This document shows, piece by piece, positions 31,801 to 39,934 of a stretch of DNA of 64,000 nt (within the stretch, counting starts at the first letter, position 1; each line of letters starts with the position of its first letter). The notes under the pieces were generated by a model. That model saw only the letters and a program-made list of their open reading frames with translations. It was not told the origin of the DNA and ran no database searches. Both the position numbers and the translations under genes were made by a program. Source of the stretch: Diplonema papillatum. Taxonomy: Eukaryota; Euglenozoa; Diplonemea; Diplonemida; Diplonemidae. The stretch is taken from positions 1 through 64,000 of the forward strand of contig JAPJBO010000577.1 in assembly GCA_030068145.1 (NCBI GenBank), written 5' to 3'.

Positions 31801-32036
31801 AACACGCTGCCAGCGCTCTCTCTCGCTCTCTCTCGTTTTTACTATTCAATTGCTTTTACAAAACTGGGAAAACGGAGTGTGGAACTCCCTGACGGGTGAA
31901 AAGAATGAGAAAACGCACCTGTGATGATGTAGCCAGTGATCGCAGGCATCTTCAGGATGTGCTGAAACAGCCGGCCGACGTTGAAACTGCAGAGACACAG
32001 GACGAACAGCTGAGCTACGAGTACGAGATCAATCAT
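28892..32036 (-). CDS. CPA2-type monovalent cation/proton antiporter, two exons
   Basis: Exon 1 is 31919-32036 (39 codons plus one base) and exon 2 is 28892-30153, joined across a GTGCGT...AAAACAG intron to give 459 residues. The junction recreates the conserved first helix of Kef/CPA2 transporters: MPAITGYIIT then GILCGPSAFALMG. About 12 hydrophobic segments follow. The helix 4-6 region has LLARSPASAIAIV and CASIALDTIVV; the Asp of LDT is in the place of the ion-binding acidic pair. Such proteins exchange K+ or Na+ for H+ across endomembranes or the plasma membrane; ion choice cannot be read. It lacks the C-terminal TrkA-N domain of bacterial Kef proteins. The intron carries a partial copy of exon 2 with its own acceptor (30678). 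Confidence 0.9.
30393..30678 (-). pseudogene. Partial duplicate of antiporter exon 2 inside the intron
   Basis: It repeats exon 2 from its acceptor (CTAAAAACAG then GTATCC) through FSAPQQTAA almost unchanged (LSELQAF here against LSGLQAF in the gene), then runs into unrelated sequence with a stop (KLVITTHFCEK). Because the acceptor is intact and in phase with exon 1, splicing to it would give a truncated protein of about 150 residues. Confidence 0.85.
30767..30932 (+). repeat. 41-bp tandem repeat, four copies
   Basis: Four near-identical units containing GCATGCCAGGGGTCAGAGGT and CGCAGGTCGATGAGGAT lie in the antiporter intron. Confidence 0.95.
30902..31753 (-). CDS. Hypothetical highly charged ORF, possibly repeat-derived
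   Basis: A 283-codon frame inside the antiporter intron, same strand. Its middle and end are rich in Arg, Lys, Glu and Ala. The C-terminal part (RKKEDEEIQTAQHS) resembles VKKEDEDIQMAQQD in the ORF at 51868-52326, and the underlying DNA (TTTACGTTGCTTGGCACTCC) is shared. No domain is recognised. It may be an ORF of a dispersed element; real translation is uncertain. Confidence 0.3.
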   Translation of the reverse strand: MCNCHPRPPRHPSDTTRILAYSRIGGSRPRFLQNYHVFSQFSHDSRMPRRGQKAVGPEDAEDGEEDAGQKGEAHGGAALAGRTLLGMLKTLQGTHDGELLPARKKSIGWLRRLGASGRWTEGLERRCILGRYPASAARTRGVGRRVHEGRTRKGTSRAQVRRGETRKIRFQKKWYPSDEERGRAQKWFTLAEQENQAGRGGRSSKRNTTQGKEASRGAPEAEGANQDTKAEQRARGRPTLKRPAPQAARAARSAKQRKKEDEEIQTAQHSRTPMHPHRPAFYL

Positions 32037-32074
32037 TCTCGCGATTCCCTTCCCTCCCCCGCCCTTTGGCTTCG

Positions 32075-32690
32075 CTTGAGGACTTCTCTTCGCGCGATGA
32101 ACGGCCCGGAGAAATCCGGATGGTCCTCCTGGTCAGGGCTTGTCGTGCTTGAGCGAAAGCAAACGGAACACTTGCAAGGCACCGAACGACAAGTGATTCC
32201 TTTGCCTTGAAGTCTTCCTCTTCATGGAATAGACAACCCGGAGCAATCCGGATGGCCCTCCTGGTGAAAGCAAACGGAACACTTGCAAGGCACCGAACGA
32301 CGACTGATTCCCTTGCCTTGAGGTCTTCCTCTCCGTGGGATGAACCAACCGGTGCAATCCGGATGGGTTAGGACGCAGAAATGCGTCCAATTGCCTGCCG
32401 ATGTCTATCACGGTCACCTTGTGACTGAGCGCTACTGACTCGCTACAGACATTCACTGCAATCTAACCCGTGATGGACTGCTTGCTCGGGCGAATGAATC
32501 TGTCCCTTGGGGGTGAAAAGCTACTTTATCGCACGGCACCGAACGACAAGTGATTCCTTTGCCTTGAGGTCTTCTTCTTCGTGGGATGACCCAACCGGAG
32601 AAATCCGCATGGCCCTCCTGGTCAGGGCTTGTCGTGGGTGAGTGAAAGCAAACGGAACACTTGCAAGGCACCGAACGACAAGTGAGTTCC
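32075..32690 (+). repeat. Imperfect tandem repeat upstream of the antiporter
   Basis: Four copies of a block of about 120 bases with CAAACGGAACACTTGCAAGG, CACCGAACGACAAGTGATTC and CCTTGAGGTCTTCCTCTTC, the third diverged. It covers the likely promoter region; no TATA box is evident. Confidence 0.75.
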
Positions 32691-32804
32691 CTATCATCAG
32701 CTCTTTCGTATGGGGGCCGTCTCCGGTGGAGCGCCTGCATTGTAGTTACCCAAAAAGGAAGCCGACGACGGGACCTATGAGAGCAAAAGGCGGACTGGCG
32801 GCGG

Positions 32805-33250
32805 AAAAAAATACTCGACATAGCTGCTTTGACTCCGAATGGAAGGGGGGAAACATAGAGGTTTTGTCCTTCGCTTTCACGACCGTGTTGTTTTGTTCAA
32901 TCAGGACTTTTGGTCTGTTGTGTTTGTGTGGCTTGTCGTGCAGGGTGACCTCACGCCCGTTCAACACGTGGTTGGGTATTTGTCTGGCAGCTTTCGTCGA
33001 GCACTTCCTTCCAAGCTGGCGCTTATGTAAAGATACTCGACGTAGCTTTGTTCTTCGCTTTCACCACCGTGTGTTGGTTTCTCACTCAGGACGTTGACCT
33101 GTTGTGTTTGTGTGATTTGTCGTGTAGGGGTAGACCCGCATGACCTCACGTCCGTTCAACACGTGGTTCGGTAGTTGCAGCACTTGGGCTCCCGATTCTT
33201 TGTCTGGCAGCTTCGTCGAGCATTTCCTTCCGAGCTGGCGCTTATGGAGA
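32805..33250 (+). repeat. Poly-A retroposon family B, two copies head to tail
   Basis: Two copies (about 32805-33030 and 33031-33245) share ATACTCGACATAGCTGCTTT, GACCTCACGCCCGTTCAACA and CTGGCGCTTATG, as in 21381-21530 and 50755-51050. The second copy ends in an A-rich purine run. Confidence 0.75.
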
Positions 33251-33486
33251 AAGAAAAAAGGCGGCGCTATCAAACACAGCTGCGCGCGTCGGCTTCTGCC
33301 GGGAACGAAGTCTTTCCCCTGCCTTCCACAGTTTGTGCGTGCCCGTTGATCGGTTTCCCACTTGTTTTTACTCTGTGTCATGTTCGGGTAAGAAATTCTG
33401 ATATCAACCCACCAAAACACGCTGTCTACGTCTTTTTAGCCTGCGCAATATCATTGAAGGGCAACCCGCAAGATTGCTAGTACTAA

Positions 33487-33760
33487 AAAAAATCTGGAAG
33501 CTCCGAAGAGAAGAGATGCTGAGAACTCGGCCAAAGACGTAAGGCGGACTGGCGGCACTTGGAGAAAGAGACGGTGTCATCAACACACACAGCTGCGGCG
33601 CGTTGGCTGCGGATCCAGGCCCTGTCTCCGGGTAAAACAAAAAACTGGAAGTTCGGAAGAGAAGAGAAGCTGGGAACTCGGCCAAAGATATAAGGCGGAC
33701 TGGCGGCACTTGGAGATAAAACCCGGCGTCAGCAAGCACACAGCTGCGGCGCGCTGGCAC
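33487..33760 (+). repeat. Tandem duplication of about 155 bp
   Basis: Two units share GAACTCGGCCAAAGA, AAGGCGGACTGGCGGCACTT and ACACAGCTGCGGCGCG. A shorter fragment is near 33255-33290. Confidence 0.75.
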
Positions 33761-33929
33761 ATCAACCAAACCACCCGCTCGGTATGCAATTTCTTCTTGT
33801 GCTCGGTGAGTGAGTCCGATTTTACCGGTGTTTGCCGTCAGCTACACGAGCTCTTTGCAGGGAAGCACGGTGGTGCAGAGGAAACGGGTACACTGGCGCA
33901 GCGCGGTGATGTGTGCCAGCGACTGGGTG

Positions 33930-34425
33930 CTGGCTTAGAGGCGTTCAGCCATAATACATCCAGTGGTAGCATCACGGCACTGTCCGATCGAACAACCGTA
34001 GATACCAGGGACTAGAAACGGGAGTTCCTCTCGTACTACCCCGTATTGCTGTCGGAATGCGCTGGCCCGATGGGCTCTCTCTCCATCAGTAGGGTAAAAC
34101 CAACCTGTCTCACCGCCGGTCCATTCGGACTCGTATAGACGCGGTTGGAGACACGGGATCTGGATGTGAATTTGGAAGTTGCCGTTCGCCGAAGCTAGTC
34201 GTGGCCCGATAAATCCGATGTGCCCTGAGTAACTCACGCATTCCTCTAGACTGGGTTCTGGCTTAGAGGCGTTCAGCCATAATCCATCCAGTGGTAGCAT
34301 CACGGCACTGTCCGATCGAACAACCGTAGATACCAGGGACTAGAAACGGGAGTTCCTCTCGTACTACCCCGTATTGCTGTCGGAATGCGCTGGCCCGATG
34401 GGCTCTCTCTCCATCAGTAGGGTAA

Positions 34426-34452
<27 letters not shown>
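33930..34452 (-). rRNA. 28S rRNA 3' end, two tandem truncated copies
   Basis: Reading the minus strand from 34452: ACCGTCGTGAGACAGGTTGG, TTTTACCCTACTGATGG, TAGTACGAGAGGAACTCCC and TGGCTGAACGCCTCTAAGCC, all 28S landmarks, then 28S-end or spacer sequence to about 34136. The second copy starts near 34135 with GGTGAGACAGGTTGG and repeats the segment to about 33930. They are opposite in direction to the adjacent 18S and 5.8S pieces, so this is not a normal rDNA unit. Confidence 0.88.
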
Positions 34453-34460
<8 letters not shown>

Positions 34461-34534
34461 GCCGGTCGCGCCTCTTCTTTCTTCCTACTGCCGGTTTTAG
34501 GCCACCACCGGCTTCGGAACCCCGGCCTTACCTG

Positions 34535-35019
34535 AAACTTAAAGAAATTGACGCAGTAACACCACCAGGCGTGGAGTATGCGGCTTAATTTGACTCAACA
34601 CGGGGAATTTTACCAGGTCGGGACGATCTCAAGGATTGCCAGATTGAGATCTCTTTTTCGATGAACTGTGGTGGTGCACGGCCGCTCCTGGTTGGTGGAG
34701 TGATTTGTGCAGGTTGATTCCGTTAACGAACGAGATCTCGATCCTTAAATAGGTGGGTGTGTCGTTGTAGGGGGTGTCTTTTGGCATCGGCAGCTTGCTG
34801 CTTACCCGAGACGCGCACTACTTCTTAAGGGGACTGCGCGACGTATAGCGCGCGGAAGAGCGAGCCGATAGCAGGTCTGTGATGCTTCTAAATGGCCTAG
34901 GCTGCACGCGCACTATACTGACGCATTTAAACGAGTTTGAGAGCCTTCCGGCTACCTATCTTCTCTCTTGGAGAGGATGGGAAATATTTTGAACTTGCGT
35001 CGTGATGAGGATCGATGAA
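34535..35019 (+). rRNA. 18S rRNA 3'-half fragment, divergent
   Basis: Landmarks are GAAACTTAAAGAAATTGACG, CGGCTTAATTTGACTCAACA, GTTGGTGGAGTGATTTGT, TTCCGTTAACGAACGAGA and AGCAGGTCTGTGATGC. Several normally invariant bases differ (ACGCAGTAACACC for ACGGAAGGGCACC), and the sequence stops before the decoding site and 3' end. It is either a pseudogene or an unusually divergent rRNA. Confidence 0.88.
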
Positions 35020-35122
35020 CCCCTGGAGACTTACTTCATCCGAACGCCTGCAATGCATGAAGGGCCCCCGGCCGACTTGAACCCGAGGTTCCTCCTCTGC
35101 TTCCGTTGATCGAGGGTACATC

Positions 35123-35260
35123 AATCGCACTTATCGGTGGATGTCTTGGCTCTGGGAACGATGAAGACCGCGGCCAGACGCGACGGTCAATGGGAATTGC
35201 AGAAGCACGAGACTCATCAGGTCGTCGAACGCATGAGCGGGCTGCGTTCGCCGATGCCCA
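35123..35260 (+). rRNA. 5.8S rRNA, truncated
   Basis: TCGGTGGATGTCTTGGCTC, AACGATGAAGACCGCGGC and GGGAATTGCAGAAGCACG followed by a GTCGAACGCA block match 5.8S. The last third is replaced by the repeat at 35261. Confidence 0.85.
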
Positions 35261-35535
35261 TCAGCGGTTATAGTAAGGGATTGCATTAGTACTATCGTCC
35301 CTCGGGACTCCTTCAACTACCCTGAGCAGCGCACTGTGCCCATCAGCAGCTATAGTAAGGGATTGCATTAGTACTATCGTCCCTCGGGACTACTGACAGG
35401 CCTTCAACTACCCTGAGCAGCGCACTGTGCCCATCAGCAGCTATAGTAAGGGATTGCATTAGTAGATATCGTCCCTCGGGACTACCGACAGGCCTTCAAC
35501 TACCCTGAGCAGCGCACTGTGCCGATCAGCAGTTG
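35261..35535 (+). repeat. About 91-bp tandem repeat after the 5.8S piece
   Basis: Three copies containing AGGGATTGCATTAGTA, ATCGTCCCTCGGGACTAC and CCCTGAGCAGCGCACTGTG; the first lacks about 15 bases. Short relics (TTGCATTAGTG, CCCTGAGCAACGCACTA) occur near 48670. Confidence 0.85.
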
Positions 35536-35619
35536 AGGGTCGCTTGAAAAGCTACTCTATCAGGCTGATGTTCGACTCTCGATTCGACGATGCGTTTTGA
35601 AGAACTCGCCCTGAGTACG

Positions 35620-35870
35620 GGCCAGACCGTCTGTTGGCAGAACTCTTGCACGGTGCTTCGCCGTGGGGACGCAGTCGGCGAAGTGGGTGGACTTGTGCGG
35701 CATGCCTGTGCTTTGATGCTCTCGTTCGGGAGAAGATTGCGCAACCACTTGACCGGTATTGGAAGTTGCTCGTTCGAGGGTCGGAGGCAGGGCGGCCTGT
35801 TGCGCGTCGTCCAGCACCACGTCGAACCGCACGGCTTCAGTGCAGGGGGTCGGGTCCAGTCTTTGTCCCT
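35620..35870 (-). pseudogene. Chimera of alpha/beta-hydrolase exon 3 fragments and 28S-end DNA
   Basis: 35620-35710 and 35768-35860 align with the last exon of the gene at 36121-39015 (GTGCGGCATGCCTG; GGTCGGAGGCAGGGCGGCCT; GAACCGCACGGCTTCAGTGC). Between them 35715-35767 matches sequence found next to the 28S piece at 26740-26800 (AAGTGGTTGCGCAATCTTCT, minus). The exon is thus broken and partly replaced. Confidence 0.8.
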
Positions 35871-35875
35871 GGAAC

Positions 35876-35938
35876 AGCATCACGGCACTGTCCGATCGAA
35901 CGACCGTAGACACCAGGAACTAGAAACGGGGGTTCTCT
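35876..35938 (-). rRNA. Short 28S rRNA fragment
   Basis: GCATCACGGCACTGTCCGAT, then CGAACGACCGTAGACACCAG and GAACTAGAAACGGG equal part of the 28S pieces at 33970-34030. It is fused to the hydrolase fragment on its left. Confidence 0.85.
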
Positions 35939-35940
35939 CG

Positions 35941-36120
35941 GGTCAGACTGTCAGACTGTCTTCCTGAAGTATGCCTTCATTCCAGGTCAGACTGTCTTTG
36001 AAGAACTCGCCCCTGGTAACGGGTCAGACTGTCTTTCTTGATGCACGGTCAGACTGTCTTCCTGAAGTGTGCCTTCATTCCAGATCAGACTGTCTTCTTG
36101 AAGTGCGCCTTGATTCCAGG
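35941..36120 (-). repeat. Short irregular repeats of the hydrolase stop region
   Basis: GGTCAGACTGTCTT occurs about seven times, with CTTGAAGT(A/G)(T/C)GCCTT spacers. The unit contains the stop codon region of the hydrolase gene (AAGACAGTCTGACC on the minus strand), so its 3' end has been multiplied. Confidence 0.75.
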
Positions 36121-36656
36121 TCAGACTGTCTTTTTGAAGAACTCTTTCGCGACGCGGATGGACGCCTTCGCCGCATGGACCCAGTCAGCGAAGAGGATGT
36201 ACTCGTGCGGCATGCCTGCGGCCTCGTCCGTCTGCGCCTTGGGCAGGTTTTTCGCGGCGAACTCCTTCGTGAGCCCCGCATCCGTCTCGGCGCCGCCCCA
36301 CGAAACGAGGGTCGGAGGCAGGGCGGCCTGCTGCGCGTCGTCCAGCGCCACGTCGAACCGCACGGCTTCAGTGCACGGCGGTCGGGTCCAGTCTTCGTCG
36401 CTGGCGGCGGCGCACTGCGACTGCAGCCACGGGCTGACCAGCCAGTAAGCTCGAGGCGAAGGCGTGCCGGTTGCCACCAGCCTCTTGTGCAGCAGCAGCG
36501 CGATCGAGGCACCCACAGACGTGCCCACGACGTAGACCGTCGACGCATTCTTGCGCGCAGCGTCGTAGCACGCGACCGCTGACTCTAAGGGGTCGTCTGT
36601 GTACTCACAGACCAGCATGCTGGCGTTGGCTGTTCGCGCTATGCTGGCAGCAGCGC

Positions 36657-36695
<39 letters not shown>

Positions 36696-39015
36696 CGAGT
36701 GTGTTTGTGTTGGAAATCCCTTTCTGTTTCTTCGCTATTCGCTGGGAATTTGGACCCGGAATTTTGTGTGGAGCGAACTCCTCGCCAAGAGCGAGGTTGG
36801 GAGTAAAGCAAACCCTGGCAAACGCAGGCCCCACCGTTTGCCCCACTACTCCCCCTTCGAGCTACATGCGTCCCAATTCTGGGTCCAAATTCTGGGTCCA
36901 AATTCTGGGTCCCAATTCTAGGTCCAATTCTAGGTCCAAATTCTGGATCCCAATATGGGTCCAAATTCTGGGTCCAAATTCTGGGTCCAAATTCTGGGTC
37001 CAAATTCTGGGTCCAAATTCTGGGTCCCAATATGGGTCCAAATTCTGGGTCCAAATATGGGTCCAAATTCTGGGTCCAAGTTCTGGGTCCAAATTCTGGG
37101 TCCAAATTCTAGGTCCAATTCTAGGTCCAAATTCTGGGTCCCAATATGGGTCCAAATTCTGGGTCCAAGTTCTGGGTCCCAATATGGGTCCAAATTATGG
37201 GTCCAAATTCTGGGTCCAAATTCTGGGTCCAAATTCTGGGTCCAAATTCTGGGTCCAAATTCTGGGTCCAAATTCTGGGTCCAAGTTCTGGGTCCAAATT
37301 CTGGGTCCCAATTCTAGGTCCAATTCTAGGTCCAAATTCTGGGTCCCAATATGGGTCCAAATTCTGGGTCCAAGTTCTGGGTCCCAATATGGGTCCAAAT
37401 TATGGGTCCAAATTCTGGGTCCAAATTCTGGGTCCAAATTCTGGGTCCAAATTCTGGGTCCAAATTCTGGGTCCAAATTCTGGGTCCAAGTTGGGTCCAA
37501 GTTGGGTCCAAGTTGGGTCCAAGTTCTGGGTCCAAATTCTGGGTCCCGGAATCCCCGGAAAGGGAGAAGGTGTGGGAACGCTAGCAGAACTCGTCACTCC
37601 CCGGGCCATACCTGTGTAGCCGAGTGGCGAAGCAGCGATTCCCGGGAGGAGCACCATGGCTGGCCTGTCAGCCTCGCATTTGTAAGGCGCGTCGGCGCAC
37701 GGGTCGGACCAGACGCCCAGCTCACCCTCTTCGACCTTCTCGTTGACGCTGATCGGAGACAGCACTTTGAGCTTCATGTCCTTGTCCATGCCGGGGAACA
37801 TCGCGTCCGCCTTTTCGTTGACGTTCCGCAGCGAGTCGATGTCGCTCATGCCCAGCGCCATCGTCTGCAGCTTGTGCACGCCGCAAAGGCCGAGGTGCAT
37901 CGTTCGATACCTGTGTTTTAGGCTGTTTCTAGGCAGGACCTTATGCAGCCCGTTTTCTCCTTCAGAATAGACACCAAGCCCGTTTTCTCCTTCAGAATAG
38001 ACACCAAGCCCGTTTTCTCCTTCAGAATCTACACCAAGCCCGTTTTCTCCTTCAGAATAGACACCAAGCCCGTTTTCTCTGGCGAGTCTTACTACAGGGG
38101 GGGGTCCGGGGGGCACCGCCCCCCGGGAGACGGTCCAGAATCTGATGTTCTGGCTGAAGGCAGGCCTTCTGCAGCCAGCTTTCTCCTTCAGAAGACACCT
38201 AGCAGAAGTCACTTTCCCCACTCGCCACCGCTGTGATGAAGCGAAATGCTGTGGTGTAATTAACCACTTGGATTCCTCTTGTTCGTAACAGTTCCAAGCT
38301 GACACTTGCGGGAACAACATGCAAGCAGGCCTGGAAGAAATCAGGAGCCGCGAGTAGCACCCGAGAGCGCCACCCACAGCACCTTCATTCTGAGCCCAGA
38401 CCTAAACCGGCACTGACAATCCCGCATGTGTCCTCAGAGCCAATCCTTTTCCCGAAGTTACGGATCCAGTTTGCCGACTTCCCTTACCTACATTGTTCGT
38501 AACAGTAGCGTGGTCAACCACGAACGGACGGCAGGAGCATCGGCAGCAATGTAAGAAGGGGCGCAAAACTGGGCTGTATTCCGTTGCGTTGACGCATCCA
38601 CGCAGCAGGCCGAGTTTTGGCGCTCTCTTCTGGCAGTTGCTTTCCTTTTCCAGAGTGAAAGAAACAGTCTTGAAAGTTCGCTTGAAACTCCGGGGTTTTG
38701 AAGTCTCCCCCGCACCTTCGTCGTTATGGGAAGATATCCCTTGTGCTCTGAGTGTCGTAAGGGTGGCGGTTACACGAGGTAAGAGAATCGGTGGGTACCT
38801 TAGTTGTTGGTCATTGGTGGTTTCGGCCACCTTACTTACGGTAGGCCCTCCTCTATGTAGGTGACTGTCTGTCTTCTTGGTACCGCGCGCACTGATTGTT
38901 AGTACCAAAAATAAAATCGGCGTAAGGGCCCCACGTACCTGAACGAGGTGTCGTATCGAATGCCGACGCCCATCACAAGCGCGATGATGAGAACCTTCAC
39001 AACCGAGGAAACCAT
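36121..39015 (-). CDS. Secreted or membrane-anchored alpha/beta hydrolase, three exons
   Basis: Exons are 38939-39015, 37612-37910 and 36121-36656. All junctions are GT-AG and in phase, giving 303 residues. Exon 1 encodes MVSSVVKVLIIALVMGVG, a signal peptide or anchor. The nucleophile elbow is YVVGTSVGAS with Ser172 as likely nucleophile; Asp251 (GGAETD) and His276 (MPHEYILFADW) are candidate triad partners. The oxyanion region reads MVLLPGIAAS in place of the HGGG of hormone-sensitive-lipase relatives, so the subfamily is unclear. Pairs of Cys and several N-x-S/T sites fit secretion. Substrate is unknown; ester hydrolysis is inferred from the fold. Intron 2 holds a (CA)n tract right before its acceptor and a long 13-bp minisatellite. 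Without splicing the frame fails, so a simple ORF scan misses it. Confidence 0.82.
36661..36690 (-). repeat. (CA)n tract just upstream of the exon 3 acceptor
   Basis: On the minus strand about 15 CA units end five bases before the AAACAG acceptor at 36657. The tract replaces the usual pyrimidine-rich stretch. Confidence 0.85.
36868..37548 (-). repeat. 13-bp minisatellite (AAATTCTGGGTCC) within intron 2 of the hydrolase
   Basis: About 50 units of AAATTCTGGGTCC with variants (CCAATATGGGTCC, AATTCTAGGTCC, AAGTTGGGTCC). Variants recur in blocks: the series CAATTCTAGGTCCAATTC to CCAATATGGGTCCAAATTA occurs at least three times, so the array grew partly by larger segment copying. Confidence 0.95.
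37945..38078 (-). repeat. 30-bp tandem repeat upstream of hydrolase exon 2
   Basis: Four copies of CCCGTTTTCTCCTTCAGAAT plus ACACCAAG lie in intron 1. A related TTTCTCCTTCAGAA block is near 38180. The unit is a multiple of 3, but the segment is spliced out in the model. Confidence 0.88.
38090..38930. other. Intron 1 of the hydrolase, remainder
   Basis: Contains a GC-rich GGGGGGTCCGGGGGGC block like that of the composite SINE bodies and an AAACTCCGGGG...AAGTCTCC dispersed motif near 38680. No exon is recognised. Confidence 0.45.
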
Positions 39016-39059
39016 TTTTCTTCTGCTCTTTCTTTTCCTTCTTTCTCGATTATAGGTAT

Positions 39060-39302
39060 CGGTATAGGGAAAGCCTGTTTTCAGCCACGGGCCTACGGGT
39101 CAAGTGGCTACCGACTTCCCAAACTAAAGCATCAAGGCGTGGCGCACCTTGGGGCTTGGCGCTTGCGCTGAACACAAGCTCGTCGAGACGGTCAGCCACA
39201 GGGCAGAGCGGACGGGGTTGTGGCACTGTGCTGCCTCCGGCTCAAGCTTTGCAAGCTGTGGTTGACCGTCACGTTCCTGGACCAGGGAGCGGACTTTTTC
39301 TT
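39060..39302 (+). repeat. Dispersed repeat family A, copy 2
   Basis: Matches 25019-25275 and 55272-55520. It begins about 45 bases upstream of the hydrolase start codon, so it replaces the distal promoter. Confidence 0.85.
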
Positions 39303-39404
39303 TTCTTTTTCTTCTGGATCGTCAATGTGTCCCACTTCAGATCTTTGCTTCGCTGTTCGCGTTGTAAAGCCTAGCCCCTTCAGAAAAGTGGACTCGTGCC
39401 AAGA

Positions 39405-39600
39405 CCTCTAAGGACCCGTCCTTCAGAAAAGCTGACTGACATCAAGGCCTGTAAAGGCCAGCCTTCAGAAAAGCTGACTGACATCAAGGCCTGTAAAGGC
39501 CAGCCTTCAGAAAAGCTGACTGACATCAAGGCCTGTAAAGGCCAGCCTTCAGAAAAGCTGACTGACATCAAGGCCTGTAAAGGCCAGCCTTCAGAATAGC
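39405..39600 (+). repeat. 42-bp tandem repeat, four copies
   Basis: Units contain CCTTCAGAAAAGCTGACTGA and CATCAAGGCCTGTAAAGGCC. The CCTTCAGAA core recurs in the 30-bp repeat at 37945-38078. Confidence 0.92.
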
Positions 39601-39934
39601 AGACTCACAGCAGGGTATTCCCTTCGGAATTCCGGCCTGTTCGTGGTCAACAGGATCGTCAATGTGTCACCACTTCAGATCTCTGCATCCGGGTTGCGAA
39701 ATGTTCATGCATTGCAAGTTCGTCGGTGGCGGCTTTTTGAGGCGAGCAATTACACCTTGCCTTAAGACTGGTTGACTCGTGTCAAGCTGCTGTTGACAAG
39801 GTCACACGGAACGAGAGAGAACGAGCGGGATTGCAAGATGACACACTTGTACAAAAGGATCCCGAAGGCTAGGACGAGACAACTGTTTAACTAAAGGAGA
39901 AGCTAGAGCAAAAAGATTGTGTGTTGTCAGTGTT
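39601..39934. other. Stretch without a recognised gene
   Basis: Only a diverged continuation of the 42-bp array and no coding frame. Confidence 0.4.

Noticed and set aside
33930..35535. A functional rDNA unit
   Set aside because: Order and strands are scrambled, the 18S lacks both ends and the 5.8S lacks its last third.
37400..38377. 325-codon minus ORF read as one protein
   Set aside because: Its ends are minisatellite and tandem repeat; only 37612-37910 is exon, as shown by in-phase splice sites.
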